Of a stretch of 64,000 bases of DNA, positions 7,783 to 15,441 are shown piece after piece. A program made the translations under genes and the position numbers. The stretch is from a virus. Position 1 is the stretch's first letter; each line of letters begins with the position of its first letter. The notes beneath the pieces are model-generated. The model saw only the letters and a program-made list of their open reading frames with translations. It had not been told where the DNA came from and did not search any database. The stretch lies in the IMG/VR virus record IMGVR_UViG_3300031576_000011, positions 1 to 64,000 of that record; one strand, given 5' to 3'.

Positions 7783-8160
7783 TCACGTGCGCGGCCCCAC
7801 GCCCGAGTAGGGCTTCGCGTGGCCCTTCTCGATCATCACGAGGTTGATCGCCTTTTCCATGAGCGGTTCGCCCTTCTCGCCGACCGGGAACACCTCCACC
7901 AAGAGGCGCCCGTACTTCTCGCGCTTGTCCTTGTGCGTTCGGACGTACACGGACTTGTGGAGCACGAGTTCGGCCAGGAAGTCGCGAGCCGCGACTCCCG
8001 GCGTCTTGTCCGCGACCCCGTGGAGCTCCGGCGTGTTGATCCCCAACAGCCGGACCACCTCGCGCTTCCAGACCGAGCATCCGAGATCGAGCTGGAGCAC
8101 GCAGGTGTCCCCGTCGATCACCTTCTCGACGATCGCGAAGTAGCGGTACTCGTGGGCCAT
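7783..8160 (-). CDS. Thermonuclease (SNase-like), 125 aa
   Basis: The protein has the staphylococcal-nuclease fold signature: VEKVIDGDTCVLQLDLG, then VVRLLGINTPELHG, then KYGRLLVEVF. The aspartate of DGDT, the arginine of VRLLGINTPE and the glutamate of TPE match the calcium and phosphate ligands. The usual final segment is present (INLVMIEKGHAKPY). It probably cleaves host or competing nucleic acid in the cytoplasm, since no signal peptide is seen. Length is typical for the single-domain family. Confidence 0.85.
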   Translation of the reverse strand: MAHEYRYFAIVEKVIDGDTCVLQLDLGCSVWKREVVRLLGINTPELHGVADKTPGVAARDFLAELVLHKSVYVRTHKDKREKYGRLLVEVFPVGEKGEPLMEKAINLVMIEKGHAKPYSGVGPRT

Positions 8161-8168
8161 GGGTCCTC

Positions 8169-8576
8169 CTACTGTGCGGCCGACTCCGGTGTGCCAGCGG
8201 GCTGGGCGGGCGCGGCCGCGGGCGTGACCGGCCCGTTCTGTGGCGCCGCGTCAGCCGGCGGTGGCGTCGGGGGCTTGATCCCGTGCGCGTGGCACCCAGC
8301 GGCGAAGGACGTCGCGTACTCCTCGAACACCTGCTGGCACAGCGCCATCCCGGCCGCGAAGCCTTGGCGCTGCGCGACGTTCGTCGTGACCATCCCGAGG
8401 AGGCTGACGCAGACGCTGGTCACGAGTTCGGCCTGGTTGAAGGGCTGGCCCGCGGCGGACTCACGCGCCGCCCGGATGAACCGCGTGGCGATGTTCGCCG
8501 CAACGGCCTGCAGCGCCTGGCGCTTGGCCTCCTTCGCGGGATCGATGATTCGTGTGGGCGGGGGCGTATCGTTCAC
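8169..8576 (-). CDS. Hypothetical protein with proline/alanine-rich tail
   Basis: This 135-aa protein starts with a GTG that overlaps the stop of the upstream gene. The N-terminal 90 residues are helical (AVAANIATRFIRAARES, FAAGMALCQQVFEEYATSFAAG). The last 35 residues are a disordered proline/alanine stretch. No family is recognised. It resembles the upstream neighbour in size and helical character. Confidence 0.5.
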   Translation of the reverse strand: MNDTPPPTRIIDPAKEAKRQALQAVAANIATRFIRAARESAAGQPFNQAELVTSVCVSLLGMVTTNVAQRQGFAAGMALCQQVFEEYATSFAAGCHAHGIKPPTPPPADAAPQNGPVTPAAAPAQPAGTPESAAQ

Positions 8577-8914
8577 GCGGCACCTCCTGTGGGGGCCTCG
8601 GGCGCGGGCTTCGGGAAGAGCCCTGGGATGTCCGCGAGCGTCGCGCTGAGTCCCTTCTCGAACTTGGCGAACTCCTCGCGGGCGTACTCGAGCCCGCCCA
8701 TCTTGACCATGGTGCGGAGGATCGCGGACATCGACATCAGGTGGACCCAGATCAGGACGCGCTCCATCCGCATGCCGTTGGCCTTCGAGATCTCCGCGGC
8801 GGCCGCCGTGATCTGGCCGCAGATGCTCTGGATCAGGAGCGCGGTGCAGGCGTGGACGCGATCCTCCGGGGTGCGCGGGCCGCCCTCGGCTTCGTTCGTG
8901 GGGTCCTCAGCCAT
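8573..8914 (-). CDS. Hypothetical helical protein, 113 aa
   Basis: The ATG-initiated protein contains a helical core with methionine-rich hydrophobic patches (LIWVHLMSMSAILRTMVKM) that could be a membrane-associated or buried helix. It ends with a short proline/alanine tail similar to that of the next gene. There is a 4-base overlap with that gene. No family recognised. Confidence 0.5.
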   Translation of the reverse strand: MAEDPTNEAEGGPRTPEDRVHACTALLIQSICGQITAAAAEISKANGMRMERVLIWVHLMSMSAILRTMVKMGGLEYAREEFAKFEKGLSATLADIPGLFPKPAPEAPTGGAA

Positions 8915-8983
8915 CTGCGTGCGATCCTCGCAAATCGCCGGCCGTGCCCCAAGAGGTTACGGCGTGTCCGGTCGCGCCGTGTC

Positions 8984-9181
8984 CTACTGGCCGCGAGACA
9001 GTCGGCGCGCGCGCTTCTGCACGCAGGCCCGGCACCAGGCCAGGGCGGCGTCGGCGGCGACGCGGATCGTGAGGTCGGCGCCGCACTCCGCCACGTTCGG
9101 GACCGGCGACTCGACGTGGGCGCGATCGTCGCCCGCGGTGAATCGTGGGCCGGTCTGGATCTGGACGGGGATGCTGGGCAT
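8984..9181 (-). CDS. Small hypothetical protein, 65 aa
   Basis: An AGGAGAG ribosome site precedes the ATG. The protein is polar, with a single CRAC knuckle near the C-terminus followed by a basic tail (QKRARRLSRG). It is separated from both neighbours by short gaps, so it is less certain than the overlapping genes of the cassette. Confidence 0.45.
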   Translation of the reverse strand: MPSIPVQIQTGPRFTAGDDRAHVESPVPNVAECGADLTIRVAADAALAWCRACVQKRARRLSRGQ

Positions 9182-9214
9182 CGAACTCTCCTCGCGCCGC
9201 GCGCGGGCCAGAGT

Positions 9215-9445
9215 CTAGCACGCAGGAGGCGTGTTGCCGGATCCCAGGCCACGATACCGCGCGAGGACGCGGTCCCCCATCTTCTCGACCCGATAGAAGT
9301 GGCGCCGCACGAACTCGGGAGCCGGATGCGGATCCGGTGGGGAGTCCGAGCGGAAGAACGTGATCCATCCCGGGATCTCCTTCTGGGCGTTCCGCCACTC
9401 GATTACGAGCCCGTCGCGCGGTCCCCCAAAGCACTCGATCCTCAC
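9215..9445 (-). CDS. Small hypothetical protein, 76 aa
   Basis: The GTG overlaps the stop of the zinc-finger gene upstream (GTGA). The sequence begins VRIECFGGPRDGLVIEW, a beta-rich pattern, and has an FVRRHFYRVEKMGDRVLARYRG segment at the C-terminus. Similar short proteins accompany DNA-metabolism genes in actinophages, but I do not recognise a named family. Confidence 0.55.
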   Translation of the reverse strand: MRIECFGGPRDGLVIEWRNAQKEIPGWITFFRSDSPPDPHPAPEFVRRHFYRVEKMGDRVLARYRGLGSGNTPPAC

Positions 9446-9864
9446 TTCGTCGACGCCACGTACTCGGGATGCTTCGTCCGGATGTGCCGCGCGACCTGGT
9501 GGAACGTCCGGTGGCACGCCGGGCACACCCCGTGGCAGGCCCGGCGCTTGAGGCGTGCGAAGTGCCCCTTCTCGGCCGCGACCTGGCGCTTGGCCGTGTC
9601 GAGCTCGACGCGCAGATGGCGGGCCCCCACCTGCTCACCCTCGAGCGCGGCGCGGAGCTTCGCGGCCTCGCGCTCGAGCTGCCGTTCCCGGGACTCGCCG
9701 TAGCACTGGGGGTGGCCGTTGGGGCAGCAGAAGGTCTGGCCGTCGCCGCGTCGACGCTCCATGAACTCTCTTGACAGGGCGAAGTGCGTCCCGCACACCG
9801 AGCAAGAGAGCGGCGTGAAGTAGACGATCTGCGTCGTCCCGGCGTCCAGCGTGATCGCGCTCAT
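9442..9864 (-). CDS. Zinc-finger protein with central coiled coil, 140 aa
   Basis: The ATG has an AGGAG upstream and overlaps the stop of the preceding gene. The protein has three cysteine-rich parts: CSVCGTHF, then FCCPNGHPQC, and a C-terminal CPACHRTFHQVARHIRTKH that is a classical C2H2-like finger. Between them runs a charged coiled coil (about residues 60-100). This layout suggests a nucleic-acid-binding dimer. A similar two-finger layout occurs in the neighbouring HTH protein. Confidence 0.65.
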   Translation of the reverse strand: MSAITLDAGTTQIVYFTPLSCSVCGTHFALSREFMERRRGDGQTFCCPNGHPQCYGESRERQLEREAAKLRAALEGEQVGARHLRVELDTAKRQVAAEKGHFARLKRRACHGVCPACHRTFHQVARHIRTKHPEYVASTK

Positions 9865-10370
9865 GTCGTGCTCCTCGCGGCGCTCGCCGCGTCGAACTTC
9901 TCCAGGTAGCGCCGAACCAGCTCGGCGCCGTCGCCACCGAGGATACACCGAACAGAAGCACACCCGCGTCCCGTCGAGGCGTGGTCGACTCGGGCCTGAC
10001 CACCCAAGAACAGCGTCACGCGAGACGGGTAGACGCGCCGGCAGCACGTCGGGCAGAGTCGGCCCTCGGCGCGGGCCTCGCGGTGCCACCGCGCCGGTTC
10101 CATCCGGCCGAACTTCCGATGGCAGGCCGGGCACACGAAGTCCGCGAGCGTTGGGAACGCCTCGACGGATCGCTGCCAGGATCCCCCAGGCTCCTTCTCG
10201 GCGGCATGCAGCACGGCTACGCCCAGGCGCTCGACGCCACGCCGATTCGGGATGCAGTTGCGCTCCCAGGCAGACCAGGTCGTCTCGCACACGCCGGCGA
10301 CGGCCGCGGCCTTCCGGACGCTCCACCCGAGGCAGTTGCGGAACTCGCGCACCGCCTCGCCGAACGTCAA
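9861..10370 (-). CDS. HTH plus zinc-ribbon DNA-binding protein, 169 aa
   Basis: The N-terminal 50 residues form an Xre-like helix-turn-helix (FGEAVREFRNCLGWSVRKAAAVAGVCETTWSAWE). They are followed by CPACHRKFGRMEPARWHREARAEGRLCPTCCRR, a zinc-finger pair. The C-terminus contains CASVRCILGG. It is probably a regulator of the early cassette or of a host promoter. The direct DNA-binding role follows from the HTH pattern; the operator is unknown. Confidence 0.7.
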   Translation of the reverse strand: MTFGEAVREFRNCLGWSVRKAAAVAGVCETTWSAWERNCIPNRRGVERLGVAVLHAAEKEPGGSWQRSVEAFPTLADFVCPACHRKFGRMEPARWHREARAEGRLCPTCCRRVYPSRVTLFLGGQARVDHASTGRGCASVRCILGGDGAELVRRYLEKFDAASAARSTT

Positions 10371-10726
10371 GCGGCACGCGGGAACATCACGACCCAGATG
10401 GACTTCCCCCCCACGACCATCGGCATGGCGTCGGACATGACGCGAGAGGCCGTGGCGAGGATCAGCGCGTGGACGCGCGCGTGCTTCGCGACGCGCCGGA
10501 GGTCGTCAACGAGCGGCGTCGTCGGCCCGCGGAGTCGGCATGCGATCGCGATGCCATCCACGAGCAGATCGACGCGCGCGTGTCCCAACCGGACGCGCGC
10601 GTACACGACCGGCACGCTGAGGGCCCGCGCGATGTGCTCCCGCAGCGCCTCGTCGGTCTTGCCGCGGAAGGAGGTCGCGCACTCTCGAAGCGTGTCGCAG
10701 ATCCGGCGCTCGAGTTGGCTGACCAT
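10367..10726 (-). CDS. Hypothetical protein, possible nuclease-like fold
   Basis: This 119-aa protein has a core of VYARVRLGHARVDLLVDGIAIACRLRG followed by helices, shown here in part as HARVDLLVDGIAIACR. The D and the strand IAIACR sit where PD-(D/E)XK proteins keep their catalytic D and E-x-K, but the second motif is CR here, so activity is doubtful. The ATG overlaps the stop of the Dam-like methylase gene (TGATG), so the two are co-translated. Confidence 0.5.
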   Translation of the reverse strand: MVSQLERRICDTLRECATSFRGKTDEALREHIARALSVPVVYARVRLGHARVDLLVDGIAIACRLRGPTTPLVDDLRRVAKHARVHALILATASRVMSDAMPMVVGGKSIWVVMFPRAA

Positions 10727-11277
10727 CAGGGCGCTCCCGTCGCCGCGAAGAGGCGCGCCTGGGCCGGCACCGGAGCGGGCGGCTCGATGCGGAGAACGCA
10801 CTCCTGGGCGCGCAGGCGCAGGCGACGGAGGCCCGCCTGGACCGCGACCGCGTCCTCGCGCGACCAGACGACCAGCACAGAGGGGTGGCTGGCCGCACCG
10901 TCGATGCGGTAGGGCGTGTCCGGCAGCGTGAACCGGAGGCGGCCGCGAATGAAGAAGACCGAGCACGCGCGCATCCAGACGTTGTCCCACCACCAGCGGG
11001 TGTCCGTGCGCGCGAACAACAGCGCGACGCCGCGGCCGTGTTCGGCCATCCTGGCGGCCCACAGCCCGGCCTTGGAATACGGCGGGTTGCACCACACCCT
11101 GCCTTCCCATTCGGCCGCCAGCCCGTCGTCTGGGAGCGAGATCATGCGGGTGGCCGTCGCCCACGGCGGGATGACGGCGGCACACGGATCGAGATCGAAC
11201 GGGCCGAGCCGCTCGACGATCGGCCGCGGCGTGAGCCAGTCGTCGCGCCGTCCCACCGCCGATCCTTCTGGGCTCAC
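10726..11277 (-). CDS. Phage DNA N6-adenine methyltransferase (Dam-like)
   Basis: The 183-aa protein has the layout of the phage-type DNA N-6-adenine methyltransferase family: an N-terminal WLTPRPIVERLGPFDLDPCA segment and the catalytic VWCNPPYSKAGLWAARM, where NPPY is motif IV. The last conserved block is SVFFIRGRLRFTLPD. It methylates adenine using S-adenosylmethionine, probably to protect phage DNA. A GTG start is supported by the family start (SPEGSAVGRRDDWLTP). A second, unrelated D12-type methylase is encoded in the head module. Confidence 0.85.
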   Translation of the reverse strand: MSPEGSAVGRRDDWLTPRPIVERLGPFDLDPCAAVIPPWATATRMISLPDDGLAAEWEGRVWCNPPYSKAGLWAARMAEHGRGVALLFARTDTRWWWDNVWMRACSVFFIRGRLRFTLPDTPYRIDGAASHPSVLVVWSREDAVAVQAGLRRLRLRAQECVLRIEPPAPVPAQARLFAATGAP

Positions 11278-11287
11278 GGTCGCGATG

Positions 11288-11515
11288 TTACACCCGCGTG
11301 GGCGGCTCCCCGTGCGAAGCGAACTCGACGACGTCCTGCGGCTCCACCAGTCCGTTGTCTCCGAGCCAGATCGCGATCTCGCTGCGGACTTCCTCGGTCA
11401 CGATCGCGGGGTCGTACGTCACCTTCACGTGCAGGCGCTCGGGCTCCAGTCGGCTGTAGGAGATCCCGAGGATCCCGGGCTCGTGGAGGATCGGGTGCCA
11501 CAGGTGCGCGTTCAT
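11288..11515 (-). CDS. Hypothetical protein, 75 aa
   Basis: The ATG overlaps the stop of the upstream ASCH-like gene. The protein alternates strands and helices (LHVKVTYDPAIVTEEVRSEIAIWLG) and ends with a basic tail. No family recognised. It lies immediately before the methylase gene, 10 bases away, and may be cotranscribed with it. Confidence 0.5.
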   Translation of the reverse strand: MNAHLWHPILHEPGILGISYSRLEPERLHVKVTYDPAIVTEEVRSEIAIWLGDNGLVEPQDVVEFASHGEPPTRV

Positions 11516-12135
11516 CTCGGCGCTCCTCTCGATTCGAGTTCCAGCGTGAGCGCCCAGACGATGGGGTTGTGCTCCCAGGCCTTGCGTACCGCGTGGACGC
11601 CGGTCCGGTGCCGCGACCACCAGTACTTCCGGAACCGCGCGACCGGATCGCCGGCCTGCGCCTTCGCGTCGGCCTCGGCATCGCCGCAGGATCCCAGATC
11701 GGATCCACCGTGCGTCCACCAGTAGTCCACACCTTCTGCGGTCGCGTCGGCCGCCACGATCTCGTGGATCCGATGCGTGCGCACGGCCGAGAGCTTCGCG
11801 CTCGCGCGCACGAACAGGCTCGGCATCGCCATCGGATTCTCCCAGAGGCTGTGGGGGATCCAGCGTCCGCGAGACGTCACGCCGTCGGTCCAGATCTCGT
11901 TCAGGACGCCGTCTGGAAGGCTGATGTCGTTGCGCTTCCCCAGGAATTGGTGCGGCCCATCCGCGAGGTAGAATGGCTTCCGATCGAACGCCATCCAGTG
12001 CTCGACGAGATCGGCGAAGTGGCCGGGCCGGTAGATCTTGGGCTGGCCCGGACTCCACGCGACGCGCGTCTGGGTCTTCACGCCGGCGAGGACCGCCGCA
12101 TGCATGACGACCGGAAGCAAGAGCCGGTGGCGCAC
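11512..12135 (-). CDS. ASCH/morphogenesis-like phage protein
   Basis: The protein contains the pattern VMHAAVLAGVKTQTRV at the start, SPYG-like replaced by GRWIPHSLWENP in the middle, then AMPSLFVRASAKLSAVRTHRIHEIVAADATAEGV and a C-terminal FRKYWWSRHRTGVHAVRKAWEHNPIVWALTLE. This is the common phage protein related to ASCH domains, with an RNA-binding-like beta barrel. The start is uncertain: GTG at 12135 was preferred because the family has about ten residues before MHAAV; TTG at 12144 and ATG at 12105 are alternatives. It is the first gene of the minus-strand cassette. Confidence 0.65.
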   Translation of the reverse strand: MRHRLLLPVVMHAAVLAGVKTQTRVAWSPGQPKIYRPGHFADLVEHWMAFDRKPFYLADGPHQFLGKRNDISLPDGVLNEIWTDGVTSRGRWIPHSLWENPMAMPSLFVRASAKLSAVRTHRIHEIVAADATAEGVDYWWTHGGSDLGSCGDAEADAKAQAGDPVARFRKYWWSRHRTGVHAVRKAWEHNPIVWALTLELESRGAPR

Positions 12136-12300
12136 CGGCCCCAACCACGCAAGTACCGCTCCGGCCGCCGCCGCCGGTAGCGGCGGTTACGCGGTTGCCG
12201 GTTGCGGCAACCTTGTTTCCGGCGGCCACGCCCGACCGGCCCGGCCGGCTGGCACGCCCAATGCGAGAACGGCGGTGGCGCCGCGCGCCCGAAAGGCTGT
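12136..12300. promoter_or_regulatory. Divergent intergenic region with two inverted repeats
   Basis: This gap separates the minus-strand cassette from the first plus-strand genes, so promoters for both directions are expected here. Two hairpin-capable repeats are visible: CCGCC/GGCGG around 12171-12186, and a perfect 7-base stem GGTTGCC/GGCAACC at 12193-12212 with a 6-base loop. They may be operators of a phage repressor. No clear sigma70 boxes were found by eye. Confidence 0.4.
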
Positions 12301-12480
12301 ATGCCCAACGCCTCAGAGACCGTCCCGCAGGAAGAGCTCCGGGTCTGGCGCATGCGCCACGACCATCATCGGCTTCACCGCACCGAGGCGAACGACGAGC
12401 ACGTCGCCGCGATCTTCCTCGTGTGCCTCGACTGCAAGACCGCGTACCTGATCGATACCGTCGAGGGCGAGCGTGGGTGA
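12301..12480 (+). CDS. Small zinc-ribbon-like protein, 59 aa
   Basis: The ATG has an AAGG upstream, at the end of a GC-rich leader. The protein contains CLDC in the C-terminal half and an HDHHRLHR histidine cluster that may complete a metal site. Its stop overlaps the GTG start of the next gene (GTGGGTGA). Family not recognised. Confidence 0.5.
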   Translation: MPNASETVPQEELRVWRMRHDHHRLHRTEANDEHVAAIFLVCLDCKTAYLIDTVEGERG

Positions 12481-12670
12481 CCGGCCGGCGCCCGAGTCGT
12501 TCCCGGGAACTCTCCGCGATGTCTTCGCGGGGCTCGCGATGCAGGAGTTCCTGCGCACACACATGCCCCTCGACCTCGATGTGGATTCCGGCCTCGCCAA
12601 CGACATCGGGTTGGCCGCCTACCAGATCGCCGAGGGGATGCTGCGGGCCAGACAGGTCGTAGGAGGTTGA
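12473..12670 (+). CDS. Small hypothetical protein, 65 aa
   Basis: A GAGGGCGAG ribosome site precedes the GTG. The protein has the pattern LAMQEFLRTHMPLD...ANDIGLAAYQIAEGMLRARQ, which resembles a family of small phage/prophage proteins that consist of an AMQ-helix followed by an AAYxIAdaML helix. The family has no known role. The stop codon lies at the edge of the inserted IS element, whose end is at about 12667. Confidence 0.6.
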   Translation: MGDRPAPESFPGTLRDVFAGLAMQEFLRTHMPLDLDVDSGLANDIGLAAYQIAEGMLRARQVVGG

Positions 12671-12800
12671 CACTCTGCTGGGGCTAAAGCCCCGCAGATT
12701 CTTCCTTCAACCCCAGATGCACCGCACTCCGAAGAATACGATGGCTGACTCCAGGTCCAGAAGCAGCAACCGCGTGTCCCGCGGCCAGAATGTTTCGTGC
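12667..12800 (-). ncRNA. Predicted omega/re RNA of TnpB
   Basis: In IS605-type elements the guide RNA of TnpB overlaps the 3' end of the gene and runs through the right-end hairpin. Here the tnpB stop codon lies inside the loop of the hairpin at 12675-12697, so a scaffold RNA ending at about 12667, followed by guide sequence from the flank, is expected. The limits are estimates and transcription is not shown. Confidence 0.4.
12675..12697. repeat. Right-end hairpin of the IS element
   Basis: The stem consists of CTGC and GGGGC paired with GCCCC and GCAG, with one bulged T and the loop TAAA. The tnpB stop codon is in the loop. Confidence 0.75.
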
Positions 12801-13859
12801 GGCGTTCACGTCCCGGTTGTGCGTCGCGCCGCAAGCGGCACACGTCCACTCGCGTTCGTCCAACCGCAGTCGCTCGCGGATCATGCCGCAGGCGCCACAG
12901 GTCTTGGACGAGGGGAAGAACCGATCCACCTTCACGAGATCCCGCCCGTACCAGGCGCACTTGTATTCCAGCATCCGCACCAGTTCGGACCAGCCCGCAT
13001 CGGCAATCGCCCGCGAGAGGCGCCGGTTGCGCACCAGCCCACGCACGTTCAGATCCTCGACCACGACCGCTTGGTTTTCGCGAACGAGTCGGGTGCTCAA
13101 CTTGTGGAGATGATCGCGGCGCCGATCGGTGACGCTGGCGTGCAGGCGCGCGAGTTTCCTTCGGACCTTCTGCCAGTTCGCCGAGCCCTTGATCTTGCGG
13201 GCGAGCGCGCGGGAGAGCCGGCGCTTGCGCTCCAGTTCCCGCGCGTCGTGCCGCGGATTGGGGATCTTCTCGCCGGTCGAGAGCGTGGCGAGGTCGTGCA
13301 GGCCGAGGTCAATCCCCACAGCCGCACGGACCTTCTTCAGGGGCCGGACGGTCGGGTCGTCACAAAGGATCGAGACGTGCCAGCGGCCCGCGGCGTCCAG
13401 GCTCACGGTCACAGACGAGGGCTCGGCGTCCGTGGGCAGCGGCCGGCTCCACCGAATCTTGAGCGGCGCGTCCATCTTGGCGAGCGTCAGGCGCTCGCCA
13501 TCCCATCGGAAGGCGTTCCGCGTGTAGGTCGCGGAGCCGCCGTGCTTGCGCCGCTTGAAGGTCGGGTACTTGGCGCGCTTGGCGAAGAACGCGGCGTAGG
13601 CTTTCTGGAGGTGGCGGAGCGTCTGTTGCAGCGGGATGCAGGAGACGTCGTTCAGGAAGGCGAAGTCCGGATCGCGTTTGAGCGCCGTCAGGCCGCGGTC
13701 CTGCGCGGCGTAGGAGACGGACTTCTTGGCGGTCGTCCATGCCTCGGACCGCTCGCGGAGCGCACGGTTATAGACCAGCCGCACGCAGCCGAAGGTGCGG
13801 CGCAGGAGCGCCGCCTGCGCGTCGGTCGGATAGAAACGATAGCGGAAGGCCCGCAGCAC
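12684..13859 (-). CDS. tnpB: TnpB RNA-guided nuclease, apparently intact
   Basis: The 391-aa protein has all parts of TnpB: an N-terminal helical/WED-like region (FRYRFYPTDAQAALLRRTFG), RuvC-I GIDLGLHDLATLS with D184, RuvC-II VVVEDLNVRGL with E268, a zinc ribbon CGACG...CAACG (residues 321-343), and RuvC-III HNRDVNAARNIL with D350. No catalytic residue is missing and length is typical. TnpB cuts DNA at a site next to a target-adjacent motif, guided by the RNA made from the element's right end, and so maintains the element. It lies opposite in orientation to the plus-strand recombinase. Confidence 0.92.
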   Translation of the reverse strand: MLRAFRYRFYPTDAQAALLRRTFGCVRLVYNRALRERSEAWTTAKKSVSYAAQDRGLTALKRDPDFAFLNDVSCIPLQQTLRHLQKAYAAFFAKRAKYPTFKRRKHGGSATYTRNAFRWDGERLTLAKMDAPLKIRWSRPLPTDAEPSSVTVSLDAAGRWHVSILCDDPTVRPLKKVRAAVGIDLGLHDLATLSTGEKIPNPRHDARELERKRRLSRALARKIKGSANWQKVRRKLARLHASVTDRRRDHLHKLSTRLVRENQAVVVEDLNVRGLVRNRRLSRAIADAGWSELVRMLEYKCAWYGRDLVKVDRFFPSSKTCGACGMIRERLRLDEREWTCAACGATHNRDVNAARNILAAGHAVAASGPGVSHRILRSAVHLGLKEESAGL

Positions 13860-13916
13860 GGTTACAGTATTGCTGTCGTGTCTGGAAAGTGCAAGTCTTC
13901 GGAGGCGACGCTTCCT

Positions 13917-13939
13917 CCGCTGGGCCTAAAGGCCAGCGG
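13917..13939. repeat. Left-end hairpin of the IS element
   Basis: The stem pairs CCGCTGG with CCAGCGG and continues with CC/GG around the loop TAAA, with one bulged G. The bulge and the loop copy the design of the right-end hairpin, which supports that both belong to one element. Confidence 0.75.
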
Positions 13940-13957
13940 CTTCCGCGTCGTCATTTT

Positions 13958-14692
13958 GTGACGAGGCGCGCGATCATCTACGTCCGGTGCAGCACGGCGG
14001 AGCAGGCGGACGAGGGCGTCAGCCTGCAGGCGCAGGAGGATCGGTGTCGTGCCTACGCGGCGCTCCGCGATCTCGAGGTCGCGGCCGTCGTGGCAGACCC
14101 CGGGGTCTCCGGCGGCACGCCGCTGGCTGAGCGGCCCGGCGGGGCCCGGATGCTCGCGGCGATCGCGGGCGGCGTCGGCGTGGTGATCGGACTGAAGCTC
14201 GACCGGCTCTTCCGCGACGCGGTCGACTGCCTGGTCATGGTGCGGGGCTGGGAGCGCGCGGGGGTCGCCCTGCACCTCTGCGATCTGGGTGGCAACGCGA
14301 TCGATTCGAGCTCCGCGGCCGGCCAGTTCATGCTTCTGGTGCTCGCCGGCGTGGCCGAGATGGAGCGCAACCGCACGCGGGAGCGCACGCGCGAGGCGCT
14401 GGCCTGGATGAAGAAGAACCACGAGGTGTACGGACCCATCCCGTTCGGATTCCGCCGCGCGTGCGGCCACCCCGACCACCCGGATGGGCCCGAGGCGCTG
14501 CCCGAGGTGTGCCGTCGCCTGGTCCCTGACGCCGAGGCCGCGCGGACGCTGGCGCGCGCGCGCGCGCTTCGAGGCGCCGGCGGCTCCTATCGGGACATCG
14601 CCCGGACCCTCAATCTCGAGGGCCGACGCGCGGCGCAGGGTGGGGGCTGGCATGCGAGCACCGCTCGCGGCATCCTGTTGGCCTGCGCATGA
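13958..14692 (+). CDS. Serine recombinase (resolvase/invertase type)
   Basis: The 244-aa protein has the serine recombinase fold: YVRCSTAEQADEGVSLQAQ with catalytic S12, an arginine-rich FRDAVDCLVMVR region after LKLDRL, and EMERNRTRERTREAL at the end of the catalytic domain. A short C-terminal DNA-binding domain with SYRDIARTLNLEGRRAAQGGGWHASTARGIL follows, much smaller than in large phage integrases. The GTG start has no ribosome site, and the IS element ends just upstream, so its native 5' end may have been displaced. It may mediate integration, inversion or resolution; no attachment site could be identified by eye. Confidence 0.85.
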   Translation: MTRRAIIYVRCSTAEQADEGVSLQAQEDRCRAYAALRDLEVAAVVADPGVSGGTPLAERPGGARMLAAIAGGVGVVIGLKLDRLFRDAVDCLVMVRGWERAGVALHLCDLGGNAIDSSSAAGQFMLLVLAGVAEMERNRTRERTREALAWMKKNHEVYGPIPFGFRRACGHPDHPDGPEALPEVCRRLVPDAEAARTLARARALRGAGGSYRDIARTLNLEGRRAAQGGGWHASTARGILLACA

Positions 14693-15441
14693 ACCACGAA
14701 CTCGTCCTCGAGTGGATGGCTCGCATCCGCGAGGCGAATCGCGGATCGCCATTCAGCGAGCAGACCTTCAGACTCCCGGTCGGCGACGCGCTGTGGGTGG
14801 CCGCCACCGACTCCCGGGTGATGGTGCTGGTGCCGGCGTACCTGGCGCCGGGCCTTCAAGGCGGACCGACGACGCAAGTCGATGCGATCCTGGAGATCCT
14901 CGACAGGCACCCGATCTCGGATCCGCCGGACCTGGTCGGTCGTGTGTCCGATCTGAAGAAGTGGACGGGACTCCCCGAGTGGGTGGCGAAGTGCCCCACG
15001 TGCGTGGAGGACCCGAAGTTCGTTCGCCCGCCGTGCCGCGAGTGTCTCGGGTCCAAGATCCGTCGCTGCGTCTGCCAGTGCGGGGACGAGCACGAGGTCG
15101 AGTGCATGGAATGCACCGGGACCGGGCTCTGGGTCTGCGCGACGTGCGAGGACGAACGCATCGTGACGCCTGATCCGCGCGGCGGAATCCTGAAGAGCAC
15201 CCACCGGCCGCTCGCCGTCGTGATCGATCGGAACCTGCTGGCCCGCGCGCTCGATCCCATGGACGAGCATGCGATGGTCTCGGTCTGGCTCGGGAAGGAT
15301 GCGACGGATTGCCTGCGGTTCGTGATTCAGGACGGCGCCGACCCCATCCACGTGCTGTTGATGCCGTGGACGCATCCCGAGCCCGAGGCGAACCGTGGCG
15401 CGCCGGTCTTCGGCGAAGAGCATGCGGTCGCCGCTCCGTGA
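14689..15441 (+). CDS. Protein with DnaJ-like CxxC repeats, 250 aa
   Basis: The ATG overlaps the stop of the recombinase gene (ATGA). In the middle are CPTCVEDPKFVRPPCRECLG, then CVCQCG, CMECTGTGLWVCATCE, a set of CxxC(x)G motifs resembling the DnaJ zinc-finger domain. The N- and C-terminal parts have no recognised fold. The zinc domain may bind unfolded protein or nucleic acid. It forms a small plus-strand operon with the genes leading to TerL. Confidence 0.65.
   Translation: MNHELVLEWMARIREANRGSPFSEQTFRLPVGDALWVAATDSRVMVLVPAYLAPGLQGGPTTQVDAILEILDRHPISDPPDLVGRVSDLKKWTGLPEWVAKCPTCVEDPKFVRPPCRECLGSKIRRCVCQCGDEHEVECMECTGTGLWVCATCEDERIVTPDPRGGILKSTHRPLAVVIDRNLLARALDPMDEHAMVSVWLGKDATDCLRFVIQDGADPIHVLLMPWTHPEPEANRGAPVFGEEHAVAAP

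Larger units (their letters stand above)
12667..13960 (-). mobile_element. TnpB-only IS200/IS605-type element
   Basis: The element contains one gene, tnpB, and no tnpA transposase, like IS1341-type elements that move in trans. Both ends carry bulged hairpins of the same design: CTGC-GGGGC with a 4-base loop at 12675-12697 (right end), and CCGCTGG-CC with a TAAA loop at 13917-13939 (left end). On the minus strand the right end finishes in TCAA near 12667, the kind of sequence at which IS608-like right ends are cut. The exact left boundary is uncertain; it lies close to the start codon of the plus-strand recombinase. Confidence 0.75.

Noticed and set aside
13958-14692. Serine recombinase as TnpA of an IS607 element together with tnpB
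   Set aside because: IS607 TnpA has an N-terminal MerR-like HTH and points in the same direction as tnpB. This protein starts with the catalytic domain and is divergent; the hairpin ends fit IS200/IS605.
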